From JACRAR01 sp041674385 (GTDB lineage: Bacteria > Pseudomonadota > Gammaproteobacteria > Burkholderiales > Rhodocyclaceae), in contig JBAYVU010000010.1 in NCBI GenBank assembly GCA_041674385.1, forward strand, positions 1 to 64,000: DNA of 64,000 nt, in the 5' to 3' direction. Shown here piece after piece: positions 1 to 7,221 of this stretch (its first letter is position 1; every line of letters begins with the position of its first letter). The notes beneath the pieces are model-generated. The model saw only the letters and a list, made by a program, of their open reading frames with translations. It was not told where the DNA came from and did not search any database. Position numbers and translations under genes: made by a program.

Positions 1-491
1 TGCCGGAGGGCCGCGGTGTTTTTGCGCGGCTTTCGGTGGCCGAGAACCTGGCAATGGGCGCCTACGTTCGTAACGACAGGCAGGAAATAGCCATCGATCT
101 GGAACGTATCTATACGCTGTTGCCGCAGCTTAAGCAGCGCCATCGGCAGCTCGCCGGCACGCTCTCCGGCGGCGAGCAGCAGATGCTGGCGCTGGGCCGG
201 GCCTTGATGGGCCGGCCGCAACTGCTGCTGCTTGACGAACCATCGATGGGCTTGGCACCGCTGATGGTGCATAAGGTATTCGAGACGATACGCGCTGTCG
301 CGGCGACCGGCGTCACCATCCTGCTGGTCGAGCAGAATGCCAAGCTGGCGCTGGAGACCGCCAGTCGCGGGTATGTCTTGGAAAGCGGCCGCATCATTCT
401 GACCGACAGTTCTGTAAACCTGCTCGCCGATCCGCGCGTGCGGCAGGCTTACCTCGGTGACCAGTGCTCCGAAGACAAAGGCGGGCACTAG
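1..491 (+). CDS. livF: Branched-chain amino acid ABC transporter ATP-binding protein, 5' end outside window
   Basis: This is the C-terminal 162 residues of a LivF-type ATPase, which powers uptake of branched-chain amino acids or related substrates at the inner membrane. The frame is open to the left edge, so the gene starts outside the window. Visible motifs are the LivF-typical PEGRGVFARLSVAENLAMG stretch, the ABC signature LSGGEQQ, Walker B LLLLDEPS and the D-loop GLAPL. The H-loop region reads LLVEQN, as is usual in LivF. The permease and LivG genes presumably lie to the left. It converges on the minus-strand gene that ends at 515, with 23 nt between them and no clear terminator. Confidence 0.93.
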   Translation, partial: PEGRGVFARLSVAENLAMGAYVRNDRQEIAIDLERIYTLLPQLKQRHRQLAGTLSGGEQQMLALGRALMGRPQLLLLDEPSMGLAPLMVHKVFETIRAVAATGVTILLVEQNAKLALETASRGYVLESGRIILTDSSVNLLADPRVRQAYLGDQCSEDKGGH

Positions 492-514
492 TACCCGCGG
501 TTGGGTTTAGGGGA

Positions 515-958
515 TCAAGGTTTAATGGTACCGGGCGGTGTTGGCGAAACTTTTTCCCAGCCGTTTGGACATTCCTTGACATAGGGATAATAGCCGGCAG
601 GTTTCTTGCAGAAGTACCACCATTGCCCGCTGGCGACTTCGGGGGGCAGAATTTGGGCGACATTGGGCGGTGGGGGCGGCAGTGAAACGACCGGCGGGTT
701 GGCATAAGCCTGTTCGACATAATAGGGTTGGACGATGGCGGGAGCATACACCGGCGGGGCATAGACAACTCGCGGTTCGACATAGACGGTGCGAGGCTGC
801 ACCGCCGAGTAGAGGATGGCGGTTCCCAGCAAGAAACCGAAGGGTCCCCAGAAATGATCGGACCCATGGCCATGGCCGCCGCCGCGATCGGCACAGACTG
901 GTGTGGCGACGAGCGATCCCGCAGCGACGAGCGCCAACATGCTTGCTCTCAGTTTCAT
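515..958 (-). CDS. Exported protein with C-terminal Cys/Tyr motif, function unknown
   Basis: A 147-residue protein with an N-terminal signal peptide (cleavage near A23, after TPVCA). Then come a short Gly/His stretch (residues 25-35), one hydrophobic segment (about 37-53) and a Pro/Tyr/Val-rich linker. The C-terminal motif has Cys117 and Cys130 around PAGYYPYV. The same motif occurs in the His-rich protein at 1533-1997 with identical Cys spacing, so the two are probably paralogues in their C-terminal part. A GGAGG Shine-Dalgarno sits 8 nt before the ATG. It is the last gene of a four-gene minus-strand set that starts at 2534. I recognise the motif from many proteobacterial hypothetical proteins but know of no function. 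Confidence 0.8.
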   Translation of the reverse strand: MKLRASMLALVAAGSLVATPVCADRGGGHGHGSDHFWGPFGFLLGTAILYSAVQPRTVYVEPRVVYAPPVYAPAIVQPYYVEQAYANPPVVSLPPPPPNVAQILPPEVASGQWWYFCKKPAGYYPYVKECPNGWEKVSPTPPGTIKP

Positions 959-977
959 CTCGACTTCCTCCGGGAAG

Positions 978-1475
978 TTATTCGACTGTGATCCGGTTGC
1001 GGATTCTTAGACTTTCGCCGGGTGGCATGCGGGTGGTCGTGGTCAGCAGCTTGCCTTTGTAATCGTAGGTGACTTGATAACCAGCCGGCGGACCCGGTTC
1101 ATAGACGGTGCTGCACTGTTGCTGTGTCGTCGGCGCGGAACCGACCTGATCGCCGATCATGGTGCCGCCGATGGCTCCCGCCACCGTGGCCGCATCTTTG
1201 CCGTGACCACTGCCGAAACGCGACCCGACCACGGCGCCGACCACGCCGCCCGCGATGGCGGCGCCGGGATTGTGCGCCGACCCCGGGGAAACGGTGACCG
1301 TGGAACACACTTGGCGGGGGATCTGCGGCCCGGGGATAGGCGAGTAATTCAGCACCTTGGCGAATTCGGTGGTGTCCTGGATCACGTTGGTTTGGGCCGA
1401 GGCTGCCAGCGGCAGCAGCAAAGCGACTCCCAGGACGGCATGCTTTGCCAGAAGTCGAGAGCTGATCGGTTTCAT
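978..1475 (-). CDS. Glycine-zipper 2TM-type exported protein
   Basis: A 165-residue protein with a signal peptide (cleavage near A27, LAASA-QT). It has a Gly/Ala-rich glycine-zipper segment at about residues 70-112 (GAAIAGGVVGAVVG, then GAIGGTMIG). This is the hallmark of the 17-kDa surface antigen / SlyB-like superfamily, whose members sit in or on the outer membrane. The C-terminal part is a small YEPG-PPAGYQVTYDYKGK region typical of these proteins. There is no lipobox, so it is probably not a lipoprotein, unlike the glycine-zipper protein at 51267-51728. AGGAGG lies about 8 nt before the ATG. The gap to the upstream gene is 57 nt, consistent with co-transcription. Confidence 0.8.
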   Translation of the reverse strand: MKPISSRLLAKHAVLGVALLLPLAASAQTNVIQDTTEFAKVLNYSPIPGPQIPRQVCSTVTVSPGSAHNPGAAIAGGVVGAVVGSRFGSGHGKDAATVAGAIGGTMIGDQVGSAPTTQQQCSTVYEPGPPAGYQVTYDYKGKLLTTTTRMPPGESLRIRNRITVE

Positions 1476-1532
1476 GTGGAAATCCTCCTGTGAGAGACTG
1501 CCTGTCGAATTGTCAAATTGACTCGCAGAACG

Positions 1533-1997
1533 CTACTGCGGCGTATTGGGCGGTGGGACTGGCAAAGCGGGAGATGCCTGACTCGAAGGATTGGCCGCTA
1601 CTCGTTGCCAGCCGGTTGAACATTGCGCCACATAGGGATAGTAGCCTGCCGGATTGTTGCAGTAATACCAGTATTGCGGAGCGGTTTCGGTCGGCGGCAC
1701 GATCACTACTGGCGGCTGATACGGATCGGGATAAGGGTACACCGCCGCCGGGTAAAAATACCAAACGCCGCCGACGATCCACCACCAGCCCAACTGCCCC
1801 ACGTGGCGACCATGATGCCAATGACCGCCGCGCCAAAGCGCCAGATCGTGTTCGTGAAAGCGATGAATCTCGCCATGCCAGGGATTGTGGCGATGGGTTT
1901 TGCGGGATTCGTGATGACCACCCTCTCTGGCTTCGGCTGGAGCAAGCCAAGCCAGTGAAAGTACGAATCCAACCAAGGCGTATTTGGCGTGCTTCAT
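1533..1997 (-). CDS. His-rich exported protein with C-terminal Cys/Tyr motif
   Basis: A 154-residue protein. I start it at the ATG at 1997, not the upstream in-frame ATG at 2021, because GGAGA lies 6 nt before 1997 and a clean signal peptide (cleavage after A23) follows. Residues 28-65 contain 12 histidines, followed by a Trp/Gly/Tyr-rich hydrophobic stretch (about 68-90) and a Pro-rich linker. A Cys113...Cys126 motif surrounds PAGYYPYV, as in the 515-958 protein. The His density suggests periplasmic binding of a transition metal, which is inference. It lies 33 nt downstream of the Spy/CpxP-like gene. No catalytic family is recognised. Confidence 0.78.
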   Translation of the reverse strand: MKHAKYALVGFVLSLAWLAPAEAREGGHHESRKTHRHNPWHGEIHRFHEHDLALWRGGHWHHGRHVGQLGWWWIVGGVWYFYPAAVYPYPDPYQPPVVIVPPTETAPQYWYYCNNPAGYYPYVAQCSTGWQRVAANPSSQASPALPVPPPNTPQ

Positions 1998-2030
1998 GGC
2001 TTTCTCCGATGCCCAAGCCAAGCGTCGGCA

Positions 2031-2534
2031 TTAATGCATGTGATCGTGCATGCGGTTATGCGTGCGGTCGTGCCAGGCATTCTTCGCATACAGATCGAAT
2101 ATGGTCTTTTGCTCGGGACTCAACTGGTCATAAAATATCTTGGTTTCGCCCGCCAGCTTGCTCAGATGATCCGCCCGTTGACGCATTGCGGCGGCCATTT
2201 TTTCCATTTTGTCAGGCATGGGCATCTCTTCCATGCTCGCTTGTTCGTTTGGCCCCTTCTTTGCCATTTCCTGCGCATGCTCCTGGGCGTGGTTGATCAT
2301 CGCGGCGGAGAAGGCTTTCCAGGCGTCTTGCTGGGGCGATTTGAGATTGAGTTTCTTGCCCAGGGTATCCAGGCGTTTCTGGACATTCGCCACCGAGTCC
2401 TGCATGGCGTGAAGCGGCGCATTCGCTCCATGCATCATGGCCGGTTGCGCCGCATCTGCCGCATTAACGTTGCCGAGACCCGCCAAGCATATGCCGGAGA
2501 TTGCCAAACAAGTGGATGTAAATGAAAGCTTCAT
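2031..2534 (-). CDS. Spy/CpxP-family periplasmic chaperone-like protein
   Basis: A 167-residue protein, started at the ATG at 2534 because GGAGGA lies just upstream. It has a signal peptide (cleavage near A25), a largely helical body and an LTxxQ-type motif (LSPEQ, residues 138-142) that defines the Spy/CpxP family. E. coli Spy and CpxP act in the periplasm on unfolded envelope proteins and are induced by envelope stress. The segment at 33-44 is Met/His-rich. The C-terminus (155-167) has five histidines and two methionines, which suggests copper or other metal binding (inference). It is the first gene of the four-gene set down to 515 and sits behind a promoter region with repeated motifs. Confidence 0.82.
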   Translation of the reverse strand: MKLSFTSTCLAISGICLAGLGNVNAADAAQPAMMHGANAPLHAMQDSVANVQKRLDTLGKKLNLKSPQQDAWKAFSAAMINHAQEHAQEMAKKGPNEQASMEEMPMPDKMEKMAAAMRQRADHLSKLAGETKIFYDQLSPEQKTIFDLYAKNAWHDRTHNRMHDHMH

Positions 2535-2591
2535 GATGATTCCTCCGCGATTGAACGTATTTTCATTGCATAACATGTTTGCATGCTAATG

Positions 2592-2635
2592 ATTATCCGA
2601 TCCCGTTGCTGTAAGGGATTGTGAGATTTTGTAAG
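2592..2635 (-). promoter_or_regulatory. Candidate activator site: three direct repeats before the Spy-like gene
   Basis: On the + strand, TGTAAG (2610-2615), TGTGAG (2620-2625) and TGTAAG (2630-2635) recur at exactly 10-bp intervals. On the minus strand this is CTTAC-N5-CTCAC-N5-CTTAC. A GATAAT -10 candidate (minus strand, 2597-2592) lies about 60 nt before the start codon and has no good -35 box. The repeats cover the -35 position and extend upstream. This layout is typical of OmpR-family response regulators such as CpxR, whose E. coli site is two GTAAA pentamers 5 nt apart. The regulator is not identified in this window. Confidence 0.45.
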
Positions 2636-2657
2636 CATCAATGCATGCTGACGCAGT

Positions 2658-3677
2658 TCATTGCGGACCGCTGGGGAAAGTAAATGCATCGGCGAAGAAA
2701 TCTTCCGCCGGCAGGCCGCACGCGACGAAATCCCGGCGGGCGGCATCGATCATTGCCGGCGCCCCGCAAGCATAGACCTGGTAGCCGGAAAGGTCGGCAT
2801 AATCCTCCAGCACGGCCCGATGCACGAATCCGGTACGTCCAGTCCATGCGTCGGCGGTGGCCGGTTCGGAGAGCACCGGCACATACTTGAAATGGACGTG
2901 TTCACGTGCCCAAAGTTGCGGCAACTCGGGAAGATACAGTCCGGCACGGTCGCGCGCTCCCAAATACAAGGCCATCGTCCTCTCGATCTTGTTGTGTATC
3001 ACGTGTTCAATGATGCTCTTGATCGGTGCGAAGCCCGTGCCTCCGGCGACCAGGATGATGGGTTTGCTGGAATCCTCGCGCAGGAAGAAGCTGCCGTGCG
3101 GTCCTTCGAAGCGCAGCATGTCGCGCTCTTTCATGACATTGAAAACCTGCTCGGTGAATAGCCCGCCGGGAATCAGGCGCAGATGCAATTGCAGCAATTC
3201 GTCGTCATGCGGGGCGTTGGCGAGCGAGAAGGCGCGGCGCTTGCCGTCCTGGAGCAAAATTTCGATGTATTGCCCGGCGAGAAACAGCAGCCGTTCGTTC
3301 GCCGGCAGTTTCAGGTGCAGCGCCATCACGTCGGGCGCCAGGCGTTCCAGCTTCTGCACACGGCAAGGCAGGGTCCTTACCGGGATATCCTGCGCGGCGC
3401 CCAGTTCGTGGCACTCGATGCTGACATCCGACAACGGCCGGGCGCAGCAGAACAAGGCCATGCCCGCGGCCTTCTCCTCTTCGGAGAGAGCGTTTTCCGA
3501 TGCGGCACCGTGGTCGATTTTTCCCTCAAGGATCTTGCCCTTGCAGGTGCCGCAGGCACCGTTGCGGCAGCCGTAAGGCAGGTTGAATCCGGCATCGAGT
3601 GCCGTGCTCAGAATGCTCGCGCCGTCTTCGGCAGTGCAGGAGTGGCCGCTCGGTTGGATGGTGATCTGGAAGGGCAT
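2658..3677 (-). CDS. 2Fe-2S ferredoxin/NAD(P)H oxidoreductase (CDP-6-deoxy-delta-3,4-glucoseen reductase-like)
   Basis: A 339-residue flavin reductase. Residues 1-90 form a plant-type ferredoxin domain with Cys37, Cys42, Cys45 and a CC pair at 77-78 as 2Fe-2S ligands. Residues 100-200 carry the FAD-binding RAFS motif (148-151). Residues 205-339 carry the nucleotide-binding GGTGFAP (212-218) and the C-terminal CGAP motif. Proteins of this kind pass electrons from NAD(P)H to a partner oxygenase or radical enzyme. Many betaproteobacterial chromosomal copies are labelled CDP-glucoseen reductase without proof. No partner gene is adjacent, so the physiological acceptor is unknown. It is divergent from the SDR gene at 3692, with only 14 nt between them. 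Confidence 0.85.
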   Translation of the reverse strand: MPFQITIQPSGHSCTAEDGASILSTALDAGFNLPYGCRNGACGTCKGKILEGKIDHGAASENALSEEEKAAGMALFCCARPLSDVSIECHELGAAQDIPVRTLPCRVQKLERLAPDVMALHLKLPANERLLFLAGQYIEILLQDGKRRAFSLANAPHDDELLQLHLRLIPGGLFTEQVFNVMKERDMLRFEGPHGSFFLREDSSKPIILVAGGTGFAPIKSIIEHVIHNKIERTMALYLGARDRAGLYLPELPQLWAREHVHFKYVPVLSEPATADAWTGRTGFVHRAVLEDYADLSGYQVYACGAPAMIDAARRDFVACGLPAEDFFADAFTFPSGPQ

Positions 3678-3691
3678 GAGATAATCCGCAA

Positions 3692-4582
3692 ATGTTGAGA
3701 GTATTGATCATCGGTTGCGGCGATATGGCGCGCCGCGCTTTGCCGCTGCTGGCGCGGCGTTACCGCATGTTTGCCTTGGTACGCTCGCTGGAAACTTCCC
3801 TGGCTGCCGAGTTTGCCGCTTTGGGTGTCACCCCGATCCGCGGCGATCTCGATCAACCGGCGAGTTTGCGGCAGCTTGCCGGTCTTGCCGAACTGGTGCT
3901 GCATTTTGCGCCGCCACCGGATCGCGGCAATCGGGATACGCGCACGCAACACCTGATCGCGGCCTTGCAACGCGGAAAAATTCTACCACGCCGACTAGTC
4001 TACATCAGCACCAGCGGCGTGTATGGCGACTGTGGTGGCGATTGGGTCGGCGAGACGCATTGCGTCGCGCCGCACACGGCCAGGGCGCGGCGCCGCATCG
4101 ATGCGGAACAGCGGCTGCGTCGGTGGGGCAGGGGCGGCGGTCCGAGTGTGAGCATACTGCGCGTTCCCGGCATCTACGCGGCGGAACGCTTGCCGCTGGA
4201 ACGCATCCGACGCGGCGATCCGGTACTGATGCGCGATGACGACGTATTTACCAACCACATTCATGCCGACGACTTGGCGCTATGCATATTGGCCGCCCTG
4301 CGGCGCGGTCGGCCGAATCGGGTTTATCACGCCAGCGACGACTCGGCCGGATTGCCCATGGCGGAATGGTACGATGCGATCGCCGACACTTTCGAATTAC
4401 CGCACCCGCCGCGGGTCAGTCGTGCCGAAGCGCAAGCATTGCTGTCTCCGCTGGTACTTTCTTACATGAGCGAATCGCGGCGCCTGGACAATTCACGTCT
4501 CAGGCGCGAACTGCAGGTGCGTCTGGCATGTCCCAATGTCGGCGTTGGCCTGGCGAAAATAGCCGCTGCCGGCAAGGAGTAA
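3692..4582 (+). CDS. NAD(P)-dependent epimerase/dehydratase-like SDR protein
   Basis: A 296-residue extended-SDR protein of the YeeZ-like group. It begins with a Rossmann motif (LIIGCGDMARRA, residues 5-16) and has YISTSGVYG at about 108-116. In that motif the Tyr of the usual YxxxK is not obvious, so catalysis is uncertain. A substrate-domain segment (VLMRDDDVFTNHIHADDLA) is also typical. The substrate is unknown. It precedes the RNA methyltransferase gene by 7 nt and is probably co-transcribed with it. It starts 14 nt from the divergent reductase gene, so the two promoters must overlap the coding ends or share the gap. Confidence 0.82.
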   Translation: MLRVLIIGCGDMARRALPLLARRYRMFALVRSLETSLAAEFAALGVTPIRGDLDQPASLRQLAGLAELVLHFAPPPDRGNRDTRTQHLIAALQRGKILPRRLVYISTSGVYGDCGGDWVGETHCVAPHTARARRRIDAEQRLRRWGRGGGPSVSILRVPGIYAAERLPLERIRRGDPVLMRDDDVFTNHIHADDLALCILAALRRGRPNRVYHASDDSAGLPMAEWYDAIADTFELPHPPRVSRAEAQALLSPLVLSYMSESRRLDNSRLRRELQVRLACPNVGVGLAKIAAAGKE

Positions 4583-4589
4583 TATCATT

Positions 4590-5774
4590 TTGAACAATCT
4601 GGAAAGTTTTTTTGCGCCTTGCCCGCGCGGACTTGAGCCCACGCTCGCCGAAGACTTGAATGCCGCCGGTGCGTCCGGCGTGCGGATCGTGCCGGGCGGT
4701 GCGGAGTTCGGCGGCACTTGGGAAACCTGCTACCGCGTCAATCTCGAATCGCGCATCGCCAGTCGCGTGATGTGGCGCGTCGCAAACGGCGCCTATCGCA
4801 GCGAGGACGATATCTACCGTCTCGCCGGCAGCGTGGACTGGACCAAACTGTTTCACGTCGAACGTACTTTGCGGGTTTATGTCACGGCGGTGAAATCTCC
4901 CCTGAAAAGCCTCGAGTTCATCACCTTGCGCGTCAAGGATGCGGTGTGCGACTGTTTCCGGACGGCCTGCGGCCGGCGTCCGAGCGTCGATACGGCGCGG
5001 CCCGAGGTGCGGATACACCTGTTCCTCACCGCTGCCGAGGCGATACTCTATCTCGACACTTCGGGCGAGCCGCTCTGGCAGCGCGGCCACAAGATCGCCA
5101 AGGTGCAGGCGCCGGTCAAGGAAAATCTGGCCGCCGGCATCCTGCGCTTGATCGGCTGGCGGCCCGGCATCCCGCTTTACGATCCGATGTGCGGCAGCGG
5201 CACGTTCCTCATCGAGGCCGCGCACATGAGTCTCGGCGACGCCCCCGGCCTGTCGCGCGACCCGGGCGAGTTCGGTTTCGAACGTCTCAGCAATTTCGAT
5301 GCCGAACTCTGGAGCAGCCTGTGCCGGCAAGCGGCGGAAAGGCGCGTGATGTCACCGTCATGCTTGCCACTGTGGGGCGCCGACCTTTCGGCGGATGCCG
5401 TGGCGCGAACACGCCAGAACCTGGATTACGCCGGTGTCGGCGACTTGGTCGGAGTGAGGCAGGGCGACATCCTCGATCTGGATTCTCCCACTGCGCAAGC
5501 CGGCCTGCTGATCGCCAATCCCCCTTATGGCGAGCGGCTCGGCGAGGCGGAGGAACTGGCCGCCTTCTACCCGCGCCTCGGCGACGCGCTGAAGCGCCAC
5601 TATGCCGGATGGGACTGCTGGTTCTTTTCGGCCGACGCGGCCTTGCCCAAGCTGATCCGGTTGTCGGTCAAGCGCCGTATCCCGTTATTCAACGGGCCGC
5701 TCGAATGCCGCTTGTATCATTTTCCGATGGTGGCCGGCGGCAACCGGCCGCCGCAGCGCCGCGCCGCGCCCTAG
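4590..5774 (+). CDS. THUMP-domain class I RNA methyltransferase (RlmL-like)
   Basis: A 394-residue protein matching the N-terminal half of E. coli RlmKL, which makes m2G2445 in 23S rRNA. It has an N-terminal ferredoxin-like/THUMP region (residues 1-160), then a Rossmann methyltransferase with LYDPMCGSGTFLIEAA (about 195-210) and the catalytic NPPYGERLG motif (about 310). The RlmK half is absent, as in many betaproteobacteria. It starts at TTG (4590) with GGAG 9 nt upstream. It follows the SDR gene by 7 nt. It converges on the DUF2867 gene, with a 17-nt gap that holds no obvious terminator. Confidence 0.88.
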   Translation: MNNLESFFAPCPRGLEPTLAEDLNAAGASGVRIVPGGAEFGGTWETCYRVNLESRIASRVMWRVANGAYRSEDDIYRLAGSVDWTKLFHVERTLRVYVTAVKSPLKSLEFITLRVKDAVCDCFRTACGRRPSVDTARPEVRIHLFLTAAEAILYLDTSGEPLWQRGHKIAKVQAPVKENLAAGILRLIGWRPGIPLYDPMCGSGTFLIEAAHMSLGDAPGLSRDPGEFGFERLSNFDAELWSSLCRQAAERRVMSPSCLPLWGADLSADAVARTRQNLDYAGVGDLVGVRQGDILDLDSPTAQAGLLIANPPYGERLGEAEELAAFYPRLGDALKRHYAGWDCWFFSADAALPKLIRLSVKRRIPLFNGPLECRLYHFPMVAGGNRPPQRRAAP

Positions 5775-5791
5775 AACTAGAAGGATTTGAC

Positions 5792-6313
5792 TCAGGCGTT
5801 GCGGCGGGATCTGGCAAACCGCGCCAGCATGGCGGGAAACATCAGCTTGTGGGCCGGCCAGACCGCCAGTAGGTAGGCATGGCCCAGCAGGTTGCGGACA
5901 TGGATCACTGTGCTCAGAACCGCGGAGCTGTCTTGGCCTTCCCCCGATAGGCACAGCGAGACTTTCGCTTCCAGGTGCCGGTCGGATTCGACGAGGATGA
6001 CTTCGCGCTCGGCAAGATAAACGATCGAGAATATCCCGACACGATTCCCCACCCGATAGGTTTCGGGTTTCCTGGCGGTGTCGATATCGTTGAGCCGTCC
6101 CAGCGGTTTCAAGCCGAACAGCCCCACCGCCCGGTTCCTGACGGCCATCAGGCAGTTGATCCACTCGGGGCTGCTGGCCATGACTTCGATGTAGATTTCG
6201 AGGGCCGAACGCCGTCTCCCGTCCAGCGGCACGGCAAAAGCATCGAAGGCCTGCGCGCCGGCAAGGTGCTTGCCGATTTCGCTGTGTTTCGGTACTTCGA
6301 CTGGGCGAACCAT
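5792..6313 (-). CDS. DUF2867 domain protein
   Basis: A 173-residue protein started at the ATG at 6313, preceded by AAGGAA. The frame stays open far upstream, but that part is antisense-like filler opposite yihY. Hallmarks of DUF2867 are visible: a SPEWINCLMAVRNRAVGLFG segment (about 52-71), a central ESDRHLEAKVSL strand pair and a VIHVRNLLGHAYL segment near the C-terminus. The family has a START-like fold in some annotations, with no established role. It lies 20 nt downstream of the YihY gene on the same strand and is probably co-transcribed with it. Confidence 0.8.
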   Translation of the reverse strand: MVRPVEVPKHSEIGKHLAGAQAFDAFAVPLDGRRRSALEIYIEVMASSPEWINCLMAVRNRAVGLFGLKPLGRLNDIDTARKPETYRVGNRVGIFSIVYLAEREVILVESDRHLEAKVSLCLSGEGQDSSAVLSTVIHVRNLLGHAYLLAVWPAHKLMFPAMLARFARSRRNA

Positions 6314-6333
6314 GTGTTTCCTTCCCCGATAAG

Positions 6334-7152
6334 TCACGACCGTCGTCGAAGCGCAGGTCTGGCGGGCAGTTCGGCGACCGTCAGGGCGCCGACCAGGATG
6401 ACGCCCCACGACAGGTAGAGCCAGAGCAGAAACACCGGGATGGCGGCGAAGGCGCCATAGATCACGGTATACGTGGGCAGCTTGGCGATATACAGGCCGA
6501 ACAGCCGCTGCATCAAGGCGAAACCTGCGGCGGCCAGGATTCCGCCGCATGCGGCATGCCATGCCGCAATACGGCGGTTTGGCACCGCCCAGTAAAGCAA
6601 GGCAAACAGCGCGGCCATCAAGACGAATGTCGTTGCCTTGAGCAAGTCGGCTTTCACCCAGAACGGTTGTTCCATCAGTCCGAACGAACTGCTGGCGATG
6701 AAGGTCGTCACTGTCAGACTGCCGCCGAACAGCAGCGGGCCGAGCAACAGGGCCAGCGAGTGCATGGCAAGGCGGCGCAGCAGGGGGCGATTTTCCCTGA
6801 CTTGCCAGATCGAGTTGAAGGTATGTTCTATGGTGAGCATCTGCACCAGCGCGGTGGCGGCCAAAGCGACGGCGCCGATCAGGGTCAGGTGCCCCGTCTG
6901 GTGGGCGAACTCGCCGACGTACCTGACGATGATGGCGCCTGCCTTGTCGGGCAGCAGATTGGCGAGCAGAAAGCGTTCCAAAGATTTCGACAGGGTTTCG
7001 GCAAATGGCAGCCGGGCGATGATCGTCACCGCCATGGCGATCATCGGCACCAGGCTCAACAGCGTGGAAAACGACAGGGCAGCGGCGGTCTGGGCGCATC
7101 GTTCGTCGACGAAGCGCCGGAAGACGCGGTAGGGGAGCAGCAGGGAATGCAT
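6334..7152 (-). CDS. yihY: YihY/virulence factor BrkB family inner membrane protein
   Basis: A 272-residue polytopic membrane protein with about six hydrophobic segments. It has the YihY/BrkB hallmarks AAALSFSTLLSLVPM near the N-terminus, HTFNSIWQV in the middle and YGAFAAIPVFLLWLYLSWGVILVGA near the C-terminus. The family was once called ribonuclease BN by mistake; its transport function is not settled. I use the ATG at 7152. An in-frame TTG at 7212, 9 nt after pilU, would add 20 residues with no better ribosome site. It follows pilU on the same strand. Confidence 0.85.
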   Translation of the reverse strand: MHSLLLPYRVFRRFVDERCAQTAAALSFSTLLSLVPMIAMAVTIIARLPFAETLSKSLERFLLANLLPDKAGAIIVRYVGEFAHQTGHLTLIGAVALAATALVQMLTIEHTFNSIWQVRENRPLLRRLAMHSLALLLGPLLFGGSLTVTTFIASSSFGLMEQPFWVKADLLKATTFVLMAALFALLYWAVPNRRIAAWHAACGGILAAAGFALMQRLFGLYIAKLPTYTVIYGAFAAIPVFLLWLYLSWGVILVGALTVAELPARPALRRRS

Positions 7153-7221
7153 GCTATCGGCCGATCGACTGGCGCCGGAAAATACCGGCGTGGCTTGGCC
7201 GGCAGGAGCCAAGCCGACCGC

